A DNA stretch of 64,000 bases, taken from the NCBI RefSeq assembly GCF_963855985.1, contig NC_087117.1, forward strand, positions 7,327,001 to 7,391,000, written 5' to 3'. Positions 52,371 to 64,000 of this stretch are shown one piece after another. Source of the DNA: Ostrinia nubilalis (lineage: Eukaryota; Arthropoda; Insecta; Lepidoptera; Crambidae). The position numbers and the translations under genes were made by a program. Positions within the stretch are counted from its first letter, which is position 1, and every line of letters begins with the position of its first letter. The notes below the pieces were generated by a model that was not told the origin of the DNA, did no database searches, and saw nothing but the letters and a program-made list of their open reading frames with translations.

Positions 52371-54625
52371 GAATATAGTACTAGTAGCGTCAAATAGTTC
52401 CTGACACCCAAAGTAGCCAAAAAGTCCGCAACACGTCTTTGAAATGCCTAAGGTTGTGTTATCATTTTTTTAGCCATTTTGAGTGACACGAACTATTTGA
52501 CGTTGAATGTATCTGGTCACTGACACATCGTACTGTAGATTTTTGTCGCAAAATAGACCCTATTACAACTGCATAGGTGACACAGTGTCGAGCTTGAAGT
52601 GCCGTCATGCGTGCTTTAGCAGGATCGTTTATAATTGGATGTGAGTCACACTCGTAAATGCAAATTTCAAGGAAGATAGTAAGGTTGAACGCCTCCGTTA
52701 GGTCTACTAGTTTCCCAAGTGGGTAACACATTAAAAATTTACCTCAGCATTTAATGGCTAATGAATAAGCTCGTAGAACTGATGGCCTTAGGGTCAGAAA
52801 AGTTCTCGAGTGGCGACCATACGGACCGGAAACATAGTGTGGACAGACACGCCTCGTACTCGGTGGACCGAAGAATTTGTTAAGGTCGCGAGAAGCACCT
52901 GAAAGCGGGCAACGCTGTGCCGGTTGTTATGGATATCTTTGGGGGCAGGTTTTTCTCTAGCTGTCGTCCTTTGGTTGATTAGATTTGACATACCTAGTAC
53001 ATGTTAGAGTTGTCTATTTGTCAAAGGAGCGTCCAAAACCGTCATACACATTGGTGTATTGGCTCCAACAAGCCAAGGCTAACCTTGATGCAAATATGAA
53101 TAATCAATGTGTGGACGCGGTAGAAAATGATGATAATTTTTTCAAGGATAAAACTAATCTATAGGCCGTTCTAGTAGTGTTGACCTTTACACAAACACAT
53201 TTTATTTATACATGTTTAATTTTTATATTATCCAATGATCAAAGAAAAAATCCAAATTACCTAGGTGCGACTAATTTGGAATGATTTCAAAGATTTTTTC
53301 ACGGACTTTTACGCGACGCGGCTTTTCAAAGGGTCTCTAATCCCATCGCCCCTTTGAGCCAAGCCCTAGTTAGGCAACTGATAACGAGATATCAAGTGCC
53401 GCCCTTTGATCTCAGAGTTTGTGTAGGATTGGCGGGAAACTTGTCGATAGTTTTGTGGTCCATTTATCAACCCAATTTGTAGTTTATCAACGCTCTTTGA
53501 CTTTGCTTCACCATTCATTAGTGCCTCTAATAAGTTTATTTTAAAATACATAGATCCTTTTCATAGTGCACACGTCCAAAACTATAGCTTTTTTCAGCAT
53601 ACATTTTTAAACAATTTTTATTTCTTGTAGTAAACAGCTATCCCTACTACCAATTTGAGACAGTTCATCGTCAGGTCATTTAGTCTCCACTGCAGGAACA
53701 CGACCCTCTCCAATTTACCAGAGGCAAATGGAGAATTTGGCCTACACTCCCCACTGACCAGACGGATTTCACGAGGCAGTTCACGAGACAGCTCATGACA
53801 ATATTATATGGTGCTGAGAAGAACTGACGAAAGAAACTTATTTGTTACATGCAATACAATTTCTAGTCTTAAAGTAGGTAGTCATTAGCAGTACGAGAGC
53901 TTAAATTGGGTTACATAAACATTGGATACGCTTCACGGAATACTATCGTAGGTAGCGGAGCGTACTCCCTAAAACCAATAGGGCTGGGACCCTCAACAAG
54001 GAGCCCCCGAATGAAGCACGGACGAGTTACCCAATTAAAGATACTAACTTTTCCATTTATCGTGCGTAGACGTATGTCATTTGTATGGATCACGTCTTGA
54101 GTTGGCCCGGGTCTTCCCGGAGTCTTAGCCTAGGCGCAGACCACCGATTTTGTCGACCGATTGTAGAGTCGGGCTGTTAATCAGTACATGTACATAGTAT
54201 CGGCTCATTCTTCATACAAATTAGAATCGGGTCGACTAAAATTCTGTAGTCTGCGAGGAGTTTTACACCACACAGCAATGTAAATGTTTTAAATACTGTA
54301 TTTAAGTTTATTGATATTCTATGCCCCATCTCTAGTGTAAGATTACAAACGACTCTATCTGACGCCCTACATCTCACAAGATTGCTCCAACTCGATGGTG
54401 CTCTGTAATAGGAGGTTATTATGCCTATTTATTAGTTAATTATGTGTTTTCTTAATGCCAGTTTGATGTAATAACGTCTTCCATATTTGCTTAACGCAAT
54501 GACGTTGATCACTTATCTACCACACTGCTAAGAAACAATTTAGATTTGCTCAGTATACAATGTTTGTTACTGATGGATCTTTTATTTCAAGCTACCTATG
54601 AAATCATGTATTTGTATCTATCTAT

Positions 54626-56281
54626 CTATGTCAGCCTTTGGGTTCGCCTTCGAACATAGGCCTCCTCTTCAACCCTCCACCGTTTTCTGTCCCTGGCCAC
54701 ACGCATCCAGTTCACTCCAGCCTGCTGCCGGATATCGTCTGTCCATCGTTTAGGCGGTCTTCCCCTGCCGCGGGTGTTGTTGCGAGGTCTCCACTCCAGG
54801 GTCTTTCTGGCCCAGCGATCCTGGTTCATCCGTGCAATGTGTCCCGCCCATCTCCATTTACGGCTCTCTATCTCTTCCACCACGTCGCTGATCCTCGTCT
54901 TTTCTCTGATCCACTCGTTCGTTTTGTGATCTTGTAGGGAGACGCCAAGCATCTGTCTTTCCATTGCTCGTTGTGCGACTCGGAGTCTCTCAGCAGACTT
55001 TTCTGTCAGCGTCGTGGTCTCCATCCCATACACGAAGACCGGCAGTACACACTGGTTGAACACCTTGGTCTTTAGATGTTGAGCAATTTTCTTGGAGCGT
55101 AGAACATGGCTGTTTGCCCCGAATGCCGCCCAAGCTTGTCCGATGCGCCTTCCTACTTCCGCAACCTGATTCTCAGAATTCAGAGTGATTTTGTGGCCTA
55201 GATAGATGTAGTGGTCGACCAATTCTACAGGTAGGACGTGATTTTTCGCATTTTCAATGTTCGTCATGATTTTCGTTTTTGACAAATTCATTTTTAACCC
55301 TACTTTTGCTGATTCACGTTGTAGTTGGTCTACCATATCAATCATATCTTCAATGCTATCACTGATCAGTGCGATATCGTCGGCAAATCGCAGGTTGTTT
55401 AGCCTTTCTCCATCGATTATTATTCCCTTGCTTGTCCAATCTAGCTCTTTAAAGATATTTTCAAGGGCAGCGTTGAACAACTTGGGCGATATGGTGTCAC
55501 CCTGACGGACTCCTCTCTCCAGTCTAAACGCATTGGTTAACTTATGGAGGCGTATCGAGGATGTTCCGGATAGCTGAAGGTGTTTAATGAGCTGGATGTA
55601 CCTTTCATCAACTCTACTGTCCGCCAGAGCTTTCTCCACTGCCCATGCTTCCACTGAGTCGAATGCTTTCTCATAATCGACGAAGGTGATAATAATTGGC
55701 TTCCGGTATTCATGACATTTTTCAATCACTGTCTTCAGGGTATGTAGGTGGTCGTTGGTTCCATATCCGGCACGAAATCCAGCCTGTTCTCTAGGTTGGT
55801 ATGCATCCAGCTTTTCTCTCAGTCTGTTTAGGATAATTCTAGTGAACAGCTTATACATGTGAGACAAAAGACTAATGGGACGGTAGTTGTCTAGTTTCCG
55901 GATATCTCCCTTTTTGTGAAGAAGGACAATAATTGCTTTATGCCAGTCGTTCGGGACCTTGCTACCTAGTATACAATTTGTGAAAAGCAGTGCCAATGCT
56001 TTCCAGGCTGTTTCAGGTGCCAGCTTCAGCATTTCAGGAATAACATTGTCATGTCCCGGTGACCTTCTGTTCTTGATCTGGCCAAGAGCAAAACGTATTT
56101 CCTCCACTGTAACGTCTGGAATTTCTTCGGAGCCAACATTGGATATAGGCGCTCTATATGACTGCCCATCTAATGGTGAGGCGATGTTTGATGTCTTACT
56201 TTTGTACAGATTCTCATAGTACTTCCTCGCTACTTTTAACGCTAGAATCGGTAAAAAAAAGGAGATGGATATTGAGTACAT
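54626..56281 (-). CDS. RTE-type LINE reverse transcriptase, 5'-truncated (551 codons)
   Basis: Reverse transcriptase of a non-LTR retrotransposon; it copies element RNA at a nicked target. The frame lacks the upstream endonuclease. Visible RT blocks in order: KNRRSPGHDNVIPEML, HKKGDIRKLDNYRPISLLSH, REQAGFRAGYGTNDHLHTL, IITFVDYEKAFDSV, RLERGVRQGDTISPKLFNA and the catalytic FADDIALIS. After it come the KVGLKMNLSKTK block and the C-terminal KWRWAGHIARMNQDRWARKT and RWTDDIRQQAGVNWMRVARD. No internal stop, so the insertion is fairly young or the last 551 codons escaped damage. The first residues (MYSISISFFLPI) look like flanking sequence. After the stop the element ends in ATAGATAGATAGATAC, a short tandem tail as in RTE elements. 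Confidence 0.85.
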   Translation of the reverse strand: MYSISISFFLPILALKVARKYYENLYKSKTSNIASPLDGQSYRAPISNVGSEEIPDVTVEEIRFALGQIKNRRSPGHDNVIPEMLKLAPETAWKALALLFTNCILGSKVPNDWHKAIIVLLHKKGDIRKLDNYRPISLLSHMYKLFTRIILNRLREKLDAYQPREQAGFRAGYGTNDHLHTLKTVIEKCHEYRKPIIITFVDYEKAFDSVEAWAVEKALADSRVDERYIQLIKHLQLSGTSSIRLHKLTNAFRLERGVRQGDTISPKLFNAALENIFKELDWTSKGIIIDGERLNNLRFADDIALISDSIEDMIDMVDQLQRESAKVGLKMNLSKTKIMTNIENAKNHVLPVELVDHYIYLGHKITLNSENQVAEVGRRIGQAWAAFGANSHVLRSKKIAQHLKTKVFNQCVLPVFVYGMETTTLTEKSAERLRVAQRAMERQMLGVSLQDHKTNEWIREKTRISDVVEEIESRKWRWAGHIARMNQDRWARKTLEWRPRNNTRGRGRPPKRWTDDIRQQAGVNWMRVARDRKRWRVEEEAYVRRRTQRLT

Positions 56282-56843
56282 GCAATGATATTATAGAACT
56301 ATAGATATGTTACGTTCATAGAAATTACGATTTGAATCCGTGCCGAGCTATTCCAAATTGCACACATTGACAAATGTAACTGATAAGCGAAACAAAAGAT
56401 ACGAAATAGCACGCAAATGAAAGAGATAGCTATAGTTTTAACGATTCTGCACTAACTAATCTATGTCCGCAGCGCACGCATCCTTATCGCTCTAACGTCA
56501 AAACAAGATCGCTTTCTCTTTCTTAACTTGAACATGGCGCATGGCGTCTTGATTGTTTGCATAAATAATTGAAAATATAAATACTAAATAATTTTGTATA
56601 ATCACATGTGGTAAGAGATCCCTTGTATTTTGTTTACTTTAGAGTCATAATTGGTACACTTTCGAAACACACACGATGGCATTTTTTATTTATTTTGGTA
56701 AGAACACAGGAACTTACGGTGTGGTACGCACGCGATTGCGCACGACGCAGGCCACACGAAGACTAAACACAAGACGTCCCAATTGGGACGTATTTGAGTA
56801 TTCACAGCGCGAGCGCTTATAACATATCTGCTTTTGTTTTTAT

Positions 56844-58706
56844 ACAGGGTGTCCCGTAATGTAACGTCAAGCCGGAACTGGGTGTTGAGGCAAGTTGTGC
56901 TGGTTATCAGAAAAATATAAAAAAAAATCTATGTGGCATATTTTAAAAATAATAGGCATTTAAAAAAAATCAAAAAATTCTACTTCAGGTGACGGTCCTT
57001 TTGCTCGTGTTGCCACAAATCTTCACTTTTTCCAAATTTTTTTTTTGTTATGTAACCCTGAATATTGGTTCTCTAAATTGTTATCAAAATTACAAAACCA
57101 GCTGCTCCAGCTTGGATGAAAAAAATACATTATTCCCAAAAAAAAATTCAAAATAAAAATTTGCCTAGTTTAAACTGACTGTACTGAAAAAAAAAAGTAC
57201 TACGCGAGTGTGGCAAGTGACGTCATAATTTGGCGCATTTAGTAAGGATTCCAAAATGGTATAACACTTGGTAAATTTTTGCTGTAATTGTCGACAATTT
57301 TTGGTTTTTTGGAAAAAGTCCCGTTTTTAACTTTATCTACCTTGGTTAAAAATTATTATTCTAATGTGCCCAAAATTCAAGTTTCTGTGACTGACTACCG
57401 TACAGTCAGTCACAGAAACTTTTGTCACCATGACAGTAATTAGTAGTTGACATACTGTGACAAAAGTCACCCGTGCGCGCGCGCCTTTACTACCTGCTCT
57501 GCCTGCACTTACCTACCTACTACGTACTTGGTAACAGGGATAATAAGGATATGAAGTTTCGGTTATGGATACGGTTACGGATATTAGAATAATATTATAC
57601 CGGTTTCGGTTACGGTCTCGGATATGAAATCATTTCAGATTATCCGAAAGTCTCGGATAAATTCGGTTACGGAATTATTAGAATTTCAAAAATGTAGGTA
57701 TAATACAAATAGCAAGATGCTGCGTGAGCGTGACCCACATAGCTACTTTATGTACCAACTAAGACGACACCTATGTATGATAAAGGTAAAACAGGCTGGC
57801 ATATTAGATGGTGCCAGCGAATGCCAGACAAGTTGGTAACAAATATTAAGATTTAAGGTACAATTCCAAGACGGGCCGCAGACCGCAACTGCAACCGCAA
57901 ACTGCAAAACTATGAAATCGGCAGCGCGGCATTGCAGCTGCGGCGTGTATACTGCAGATTTCATAGAGTTTTGCAGTTTGGCCTTTATCCGAAACTATCC
58001 GTAACTTTTGAATTAGTTTCGGTTACTGTTATGGACATTTTTTTATTTCGGATATCCGATAGTTTCGGTTACGGTTACGGATATCCATAACATCCCTGCT
58101 TGGTAAGATGGCCCTCTCCGTCCCGCTCATACCTTTTAAAATGGCTTCTCCACCTCACTTAAGCCAGAAACTTGAATTTTGGGCACATTAGAATAATATT
58201 TTTAACCAAGGTAGATAAAGTTAAAAACGGGATTATTTCCAATAAACAAAAATTGTCGACAATTACAGCAAGATTTTACAAAGTGTTATACCATTTTGGA
58301 ATCCTTACTAAATGCGCCAAATTATGACGTCACTTGCCACACTCGCGTAGTACTTTTTTTTTTCAGTACAGTCAGTTTAAACTAGGCAAATTTTTATTTT
58401 GAATTTTTTTTTGGGAATAATGTATTTTTTTCATCCAAGCTGGAGCAGCTGGTTTTGTAATTTTGATAACAATTTAGAGAAGCATTATTCAGGGTTACAT
58501 AACAAAAAAAAATTTTGGTAAAAGTGAAGATTTGTGGCAACACGAGTAAAAGGACCGTCACCTGGAGTAGAATTTTTTGATTTTTTTTAAATGCCTATTA
58601 TTTTTAAAATATGCCACATAGATTTTTTTTTATATTTTTCTGATAACCAGCACAACTTGCCTCAACACCTAGTTCCGGCTTGACGTTACATTACGGGACA
58701 CCCTGT
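56844..58706. mobile_element. Long fold-back element (1.86 kb) with ACAGGGTGTCCCG ends
   Basis: Arms of about 530 bases: 56844-57375 starts ACAGGGTGTCCCGTAATGTA and 58170-58706 ends in the mirrored TACATTACGGGACACCCTGT. They stay alike through GCTGCTCCAGCTTGGATGAA and GTGACGTCATAATTTGGCGC. No transposase frame. The loop holds the MITE at 57535-58098. Confidence 0.88.
57535..58098. mobile_element. GGTTAC-rich hAT-like MITE nested in the fold-back element
   Basis: CAGGGATAATAAGGATAT to ATATCCATAACATCCCTG, flanked by CTTGGTAA on both sides (57527-57534 and 58099-58106). A further small inverted repeat (CTGCAACCGCAAACTGCAAA, mirrored near 57970) is nested at about 57872-57985. Confidence 0.85.
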
Positions 58707-58748
58707 ATAATATCATTGAGTACATGTATGTGTATGCAACACCTTAAT

Positions 58749-58860
58749 GTTTTATAGATCAACTAGCTTTCCGACCGCGGCTTCGCCCGCGTGGGGTTTT
58801 GTTTGTGGCAGAAAAACTTTATATCCCGCGCGTCCCTGTTTTAAAAACCGGGATAAAATG
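58749..58860 (+). mobile_element. Common dispersed element (CCGCGGCTTCGCCCGC family), fragment
   Basis: ACTAGCTTTCCGACCGCGGC, then GCGTCCCTGTTTTAAAAACC. The same start occurs at the right edge (63968-64000). Confidence 0.65.
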
Positions 58861-61800
58861 TTTATAGCAAAAATTCAGCAGACTGATCAATTTCGCTGGT
58901 GTTGTGTGGATCTCAAAGGCATTATTATTGTTGTCACGTTACGCGTAGTACTTACACAAGCGGAGCTTACACCTGGGCAAACACATCCTAAGCCCACAAG
59001 ATGTAAAACATATCGTCCCCCAAAAGATACTGCACTACCTAATGGATGCAGGACTCAGAGACGAACTGTAAGGAAAGTAGCGGCGATCACAATAGATCGG
59101 TACCGGTCGCAGTGATACTAGGACTTTATTGAACTAGAATAGCCGCTCAACACAAATAAAAAAAATACGTGTAGTATACTTCTGCATAAATTGTTATAAC
59201 AACGTAACGATAAGCCATAACCGGGTGCAGATAAGAGGTGACGTGCCGCCGGGCGTTGCCCGGAGAATCCCGTGAACTGCGGGCATCGATCCGCTGATGA
59301 TGCGGCGCTGCACTGGCCAAGAACCTACTTCTGACGATATAATAATATATCGCCTTACTAATGAAACTTACACGCTCGTTGAACCTAAGGCCCAGAACAG
59401 ACGGTGAAACGCAACTGCAACTGCTAGTTACTTTTGAGTTGCATCTAAGTTTCTGCCATAGCGTCCGTTGAGAGACCACACATGACGCGACCAGTTTGAA
59501 ACTTTCAGTTCCAGTTTCATTCATCAGAATCATCAGAAAGTTGCAGTTTCGTTGCAGATGCGTTTCACCGTCTGTTCTTGCGTTGAACAGTGTTTTAGTG
59601 ACGTTTAGTATGGAAATGTCATTTTAAAACAGTGTTCAACAACTTTGCAACTTTTTATTAGTAAGGGGGATAGTCGTTAGTTCCATTAAAAATTACAGCC
59701 AAGCCTGCCAAGGCCCGGTTTCCACCAAGCCGGAGCGGACACATTTTTTTATAGATCTAGTGTTCCCGTTTTACCCCCTTAGGGGTTGAATTTTGCAAAA
59801 TCCCGTCTTAGTGAAGCAGCAAATCGAACGCACAGCGTTGAATAGAGCTCTGTGATTGGTTCGTGTGTCACCCTGTGAGTCCACGCGCACTGTGAGACCT
59901 CATAGTAATGTTTGTGAATACGGGCGATAATGTGTTCCCGGGCAGGCGAGGTTCTTGACCGTCTGCCCGTCCTTTGAACTGGGAGGACGACCAACACTAC
60001 CTACTAATTAAATGCCCTGGAATAAGAACTAGCATTTGCCTACGACTTTACTCGCCAAGGTTTTGTTCAATGAAACACTCGCTTGTTTTTTAAATGTAAT
60101 AGGAATTGAAGCAGAACATTAAATTAATTGGTTCAGATTAAAGCACGGTATTATGGTTTTTCAGAATATTAACCACCCACAAGGTGGACCGACGACCTCA
60201 TAAAAGTAGCAAAAAGGCGCTACATTCAGGCCGCTACCAACTGGGTCATGTGGAAATCATTGGGAGGCCTATGTGATGATGATGATGATGATGAAGAACA
60301 TTGATCATTCACTCTTTCTTGCACTTAGTTGGCACTTGGCTAGAATATGCCTTGCTGTTGATTCCATGTACGCCTATCATCTGCGATTGGCTATCAAAAT
60401 GCCCACAGCTGAATAATAACAAAAAATAACACATTGTCCGATGATACATTTCAGTATTTTTTTCTTCTTCTTGGTTTCATTCAAAGCTTAAAAACATGTT
60501 ACTTCAATAGGTTCACGCTTTGCCAGTTCCTTGAACTGTCAACTAACGCCCTAGCACTACCTCGCGTAAAAAGTAAGGACGCACCTGTGAGCCAGGTGTT
60601 CGGGCTTCGAATCCCGGCCGCGACAGATGCCAGGCAGCGCCGCCTGGGACACGGAGGAATGAGTTATGTAATCGTTACTTGGTGTTGTTACATGAATAAT
60701 ACATGACTATTGTTTGTGATGATATCCATAATTCATATACTTTGTGTTGACGTTTCTAATTTTTTTCACCAGTTAATTAATATTCAAAAACCAAATGGCT
60801 TGTTATGCTAACCTATAGATTCTAATTTATACTTGAAAAAATATCGCTTTGACCTCATAGAATTTAACCTTTTCAAGGCGAGAGTCAATAGGCACTTACT
60901 TACAGGGCAGATATGTACTATCCATCCTAGACTGCATCTCACTTAACACCAGGTCAAATACCTGCTTTGTTATGCATTAAAAAAAACCTAAAGTCTCAGA
61001 TGTTGTGTGGCATTATATTTAGTTGGAATAGACACTACTTGGCCATAGAAATTCATGTCATACTTACATATTATGGCAGTCAATGTGCTATCCATAATAA
61101 TAATAATAATACGCAGTTGGCTGTTTGGGGGTTTTTTCGTACTCTAGGGTAGTTATTTTTACTGTTAAGACAAATATTTTCAGGGGCATCCTAACGCCTT
61201 TTCTCTGAAATTAAACTAAAATCACTGCGCAAAATCTGGGCCCATGTCTCCTGACTAATAACCCGAATAAGAAGGCACTCCAGCAAAGCGAATGAGGCGC
61301 CTCTACATATCATTTAATCATACCTCCATTACCATGTGAAAGAATCCATCCATCTGCTCGGAGGGAATCTAATTTTCCCTCAATAGACGCAGGATTTAGG
61401 TCTGATTCTCACGCGCACGAAGACATAAAATATGAACCACGATCAAGTTTGGTTCAGTAAGGGCGCAAAGATGATCAAAGGGGACCAATCTTTCATCTGA
61501 CTTACCTTAGGTAAATAAAATATTTGACTAAAACGGCTGTTGAACTATTGCAAAATTATATTTTTAGCTAATACTTAGTTACCTGACAGAAACAGAAATT
61601 TGGGGGGTGGCACTGCCGTACTTACTATCCTTTTCTCGAAATTTTCTGTTCTTGAAATCTTATTACTGTTCAAAACTGTGCCTATTCAGCCAATAAGTTT
61701 ATCATGTGAACGACTCTATCGGTGTCTTCCAACAATTCAATGACCTGGGTGTTTCTAAATCCTTAGGAAATAGGTAAAACATTTTGTGAGTAAGCGTCGT

Positions 61801-64000
61801 CACTTACCGTAAACTCAGACCTAGCTGAGCTCATGTAATAAAATACCCTTCTGTACTATCATTTATTCTGCGTTTCTGTACCCAAATACATAATGTAACA
61901 CACACAAAAGAGTTACTATCTTACCTCCACTGTGTCAGTGTCGTGTAAATATTCAAGTCCTACAAATGTGCGCTCGTCGTACATTATGTAGGATCTTTTC
62001 AATCAAGCGAAAGAAACCTTTTGTGCGGACGGCTGTCGGAGACGCTCTCCGCTGCGTATTCAGCGCTTTGTTCAGGCTTCAGGTGGCCCCGCTGGGGATG
62101 GGAAACGGAGAAATCTTACACTAGAAGACAAGCAATTAGTCATGGGTTTAAGGAGGAAAATGATCCGTTCTTGTTACTGGTGTGATTTGCTGGTCATAAG
62201 CCTTTTCCATGCTCTGCCACATTACACGGTTCTGTTTGTCAGTTATCCTTTATTTAATTGACTAAGCCAGCATCGTATGGAATAACCTTATTCTGAGATA
62301 AAACAGTTTTTTTTGTTAAGACGATGTAAATTTATTCAGAACCTAGCATCACTTCAGCAGTGTGGTGTACACTTGATTTCAGCAATTTATTCCTTGCATG
62401 CTACTCTAATTCCTCTTGCCTTTGACTGTGTCATAAAACTGACACGGTTGGCACGTGTGCATCCAAGATCTGTCCAATAAACATTCATATAACGGCTCCA
62501 AGACTTGCTGCAAATATAACCGTTGACACATGACTGTATCCATCCGGAAACCATAGAAGTGAAGTGACATCACACAAGCGGAGCGAATTCACCCGGAACA
62601 CGGGCGTTTCGACAGATGCTGGCTCGCTTTCACTCTTGACTCACAAAAACGGTGCGTGTCCGCCACCGTGCACCGTCGCGTCACGCCGCGTACGCAACTC
62701 TTCAGGGTGTTGCAGAATGCAGATACATTCACCTTTTAAGGAAAACGACATCAACATTCTCGCAAATAATATTTTAAGTTTAAATCTTTTATCTTTATCC
62801 GAATCTTAACTTCGAACTACTCCTATGTTCTTGTGATTAATTTCCTTGCGGGTCCAATGACAGTTTAACTTTCCTCCGGGACAAACTTGACCTTCACTGA
62901 TTGGGTTTTTTTTGGCGGTCAAGCTGTAGATCCTGGCTACACAGGAGTTGCAGCGGTGGGAATAGTCCCTTTTTATCTTTACACGAAAATATTGTCGTCT
63001 CTCATTTACACTCACACCACGCATAGGGTGTCTAATTAATTATCAATTAATTTTCCTATCCATATTACAAAGGTGCTTGATAGATCATTCATTACTTCAG
63101 CTAATGACAGCCTACTGCTGGACGATAGATATTTTAACATGAGTTTACCTAATATCAATCGATTGATTGAAAAACTGTGGTACCTAATACATTTTTTTTA
63201 AACATCATAAAAGTCCCATAGTGGTTCCTTACTACCGTTTCAAGCGTAAACGATATCGCCTCGGTATTGCGCAGCTTCATGGTACAGTTGTTTACGAGTT
63301 ACAAGTACATTCCAACCAGTTCTTGTACTTTTTTTATTTTTTCCAATTGTACCAAGCAAAAGCTGCCGGTCCAATGGAGCCAGTTGGATTTTAACTATTA
63401 TACTCATGGTGATCTATTAACGCTATGGTATTTCCTATACACACGGTTCGGGCCTTGGGCCGCTAAAGGTCCCAACAAAAAATCGATGCCGTACCTGCTA
63501 ACAAAAACTCCAACTTGAATTATCTACGAGCGTTTCACCCACATCTCCCAAATTCTCGCTCGCTCGCACCAGCTGTGTTCTCGCGAGTGCGAGGGGGACG
63601 GCGGTTGCGTGCTTGTTTCTGTTGCCCTTGCAGATTTTCCTTCCTATATTTTGTTGGCACGAGCATTGTTTCTTATACCACAGCCTAGACATACGCAGTA
63701 GGCCCAATATTCGGTATTGACGTTTAGAAACCAAGATTTCTGCATCAGATCAGCTTTCTGAGCATGCTGTTTTAGTACAGCACCTAGTAGTTTTCTTTAG
63801 TGAAATGTTTACTGGTTTTAGCTGGAACTAGTTTTGTAGGTAAGGTGATTGTCACTAGGATACACCAAGTATCAAGAATCAAGGTTTTGTTGAAAAACTT
63901 TGATTCGTGCCATCAAATACCTCGATGTTTAGTGCATAATTATTAGAAGAAAACAAAATATATTTGACTAGCTTTCCGCCCGCGGCTTCGCCCGCGTGGA
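58861..64000 (+). other. Right-hand intron or intergenic stretch
   Basis: 59387-59579 is MITE K, 59700-59812 a decayed repeat B end, 60165-60295 an RTE end and 60590-60630 a SINE B-box piece (GGGCTTCGAATCCCGGCC). 62860-62965 is an inverted copy of the repeat at 20400-20530 (AGATCCTGGCTACACAGGAG). 63968-64000 begins the CCGCGGCTTCG family. I found no exon in 58861-59386, 60300-62860 or 62970-63967. Confidence 0.45.

Larger units (their letters stand above)
49611..54600 (+). other. Likely first intron of the 49516 gene, left part
   Basis: 50254-50372 is an inverted SINE tail and 50953-51003 a LINE tail. 51239-51430, 51485-51694 and 52073-52183 are MITEs. 52240-52370 and 52745-52985 are RTE ends. 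53530-53830 has decayed LINE tail pieces. The remaining stretches (49611-50250, 50400-50950, 53000-53530, 53900-54600) show nothing I can name. Confidence 0.5.

Overview
The window is animal nuclear DNA, most likely from a butterfly or moth. It has long introns, GT-AG splice sites, compact GC-rich exons, and a dense mix of fold-back MITEs, RTE-type and R1-type LINE pieces and tRNA-headed SINEs of the kind common in Lepidoptera. No bacterial gene structure is seen. Most long open frames are shadows in GC-rich repeats. The real coding exons are short and had to be assembled by splice phase.

Layout. (1) About 57-28431, minus strand: the 5' ankyrin-repeat half of a LRRK-type kinase gene (Lrrk). 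Ten exons are supported and an eleventh is possible. The LRR, Roc-COR and kinase exons would lie off the left edge. A 17-kb intron (about 8135-25524) is packed with repeats and holds an orphan THAP zinc-finger first exon on the plus strand (22779-22885). (2) 28432-29180: a divergent intergenic region with a perfect-looking fold-back element. (3) 29181-31785, plus: a three-exon gene for a 436-residue Ser-rich protein that I do not recognise. (4) 32049-47791, plus: a complete ten-exon gene for the beta subunit of translation initiation factor eIF2B (358 residues). Its introns carry an R1-like element with an intact ORF1 but no ORF2, many MITEs, a SINE and two minisatellites. (5) 49516-49610, plus: the first coding exon of another gene whose remaining exons I cannot find. 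The 14 kb to the right edge looks like its first intron and holds a 5'-truncated RTE LINE (54626-56281) and a 1.86-kb fold-back element.

The most unusual signal is a recurring pattern. Coding exons of two different genes (Lrrk exons 2, 3, 4, 6, 8 and 10; eIF2B-beta exon 5) have partial local duplicates lying just downstream in the direction of transcription, usually carrying the exon's 3' part plus its splice donor. One has grown into a ten-unit 134-bp tandem array (24254-25604). Another is an identical 117-bp copy with its own donor (41335-41451). The copies break the reading frame or carry stops, so they look like structural duplications that create decoy donors rather than extra coding exons.
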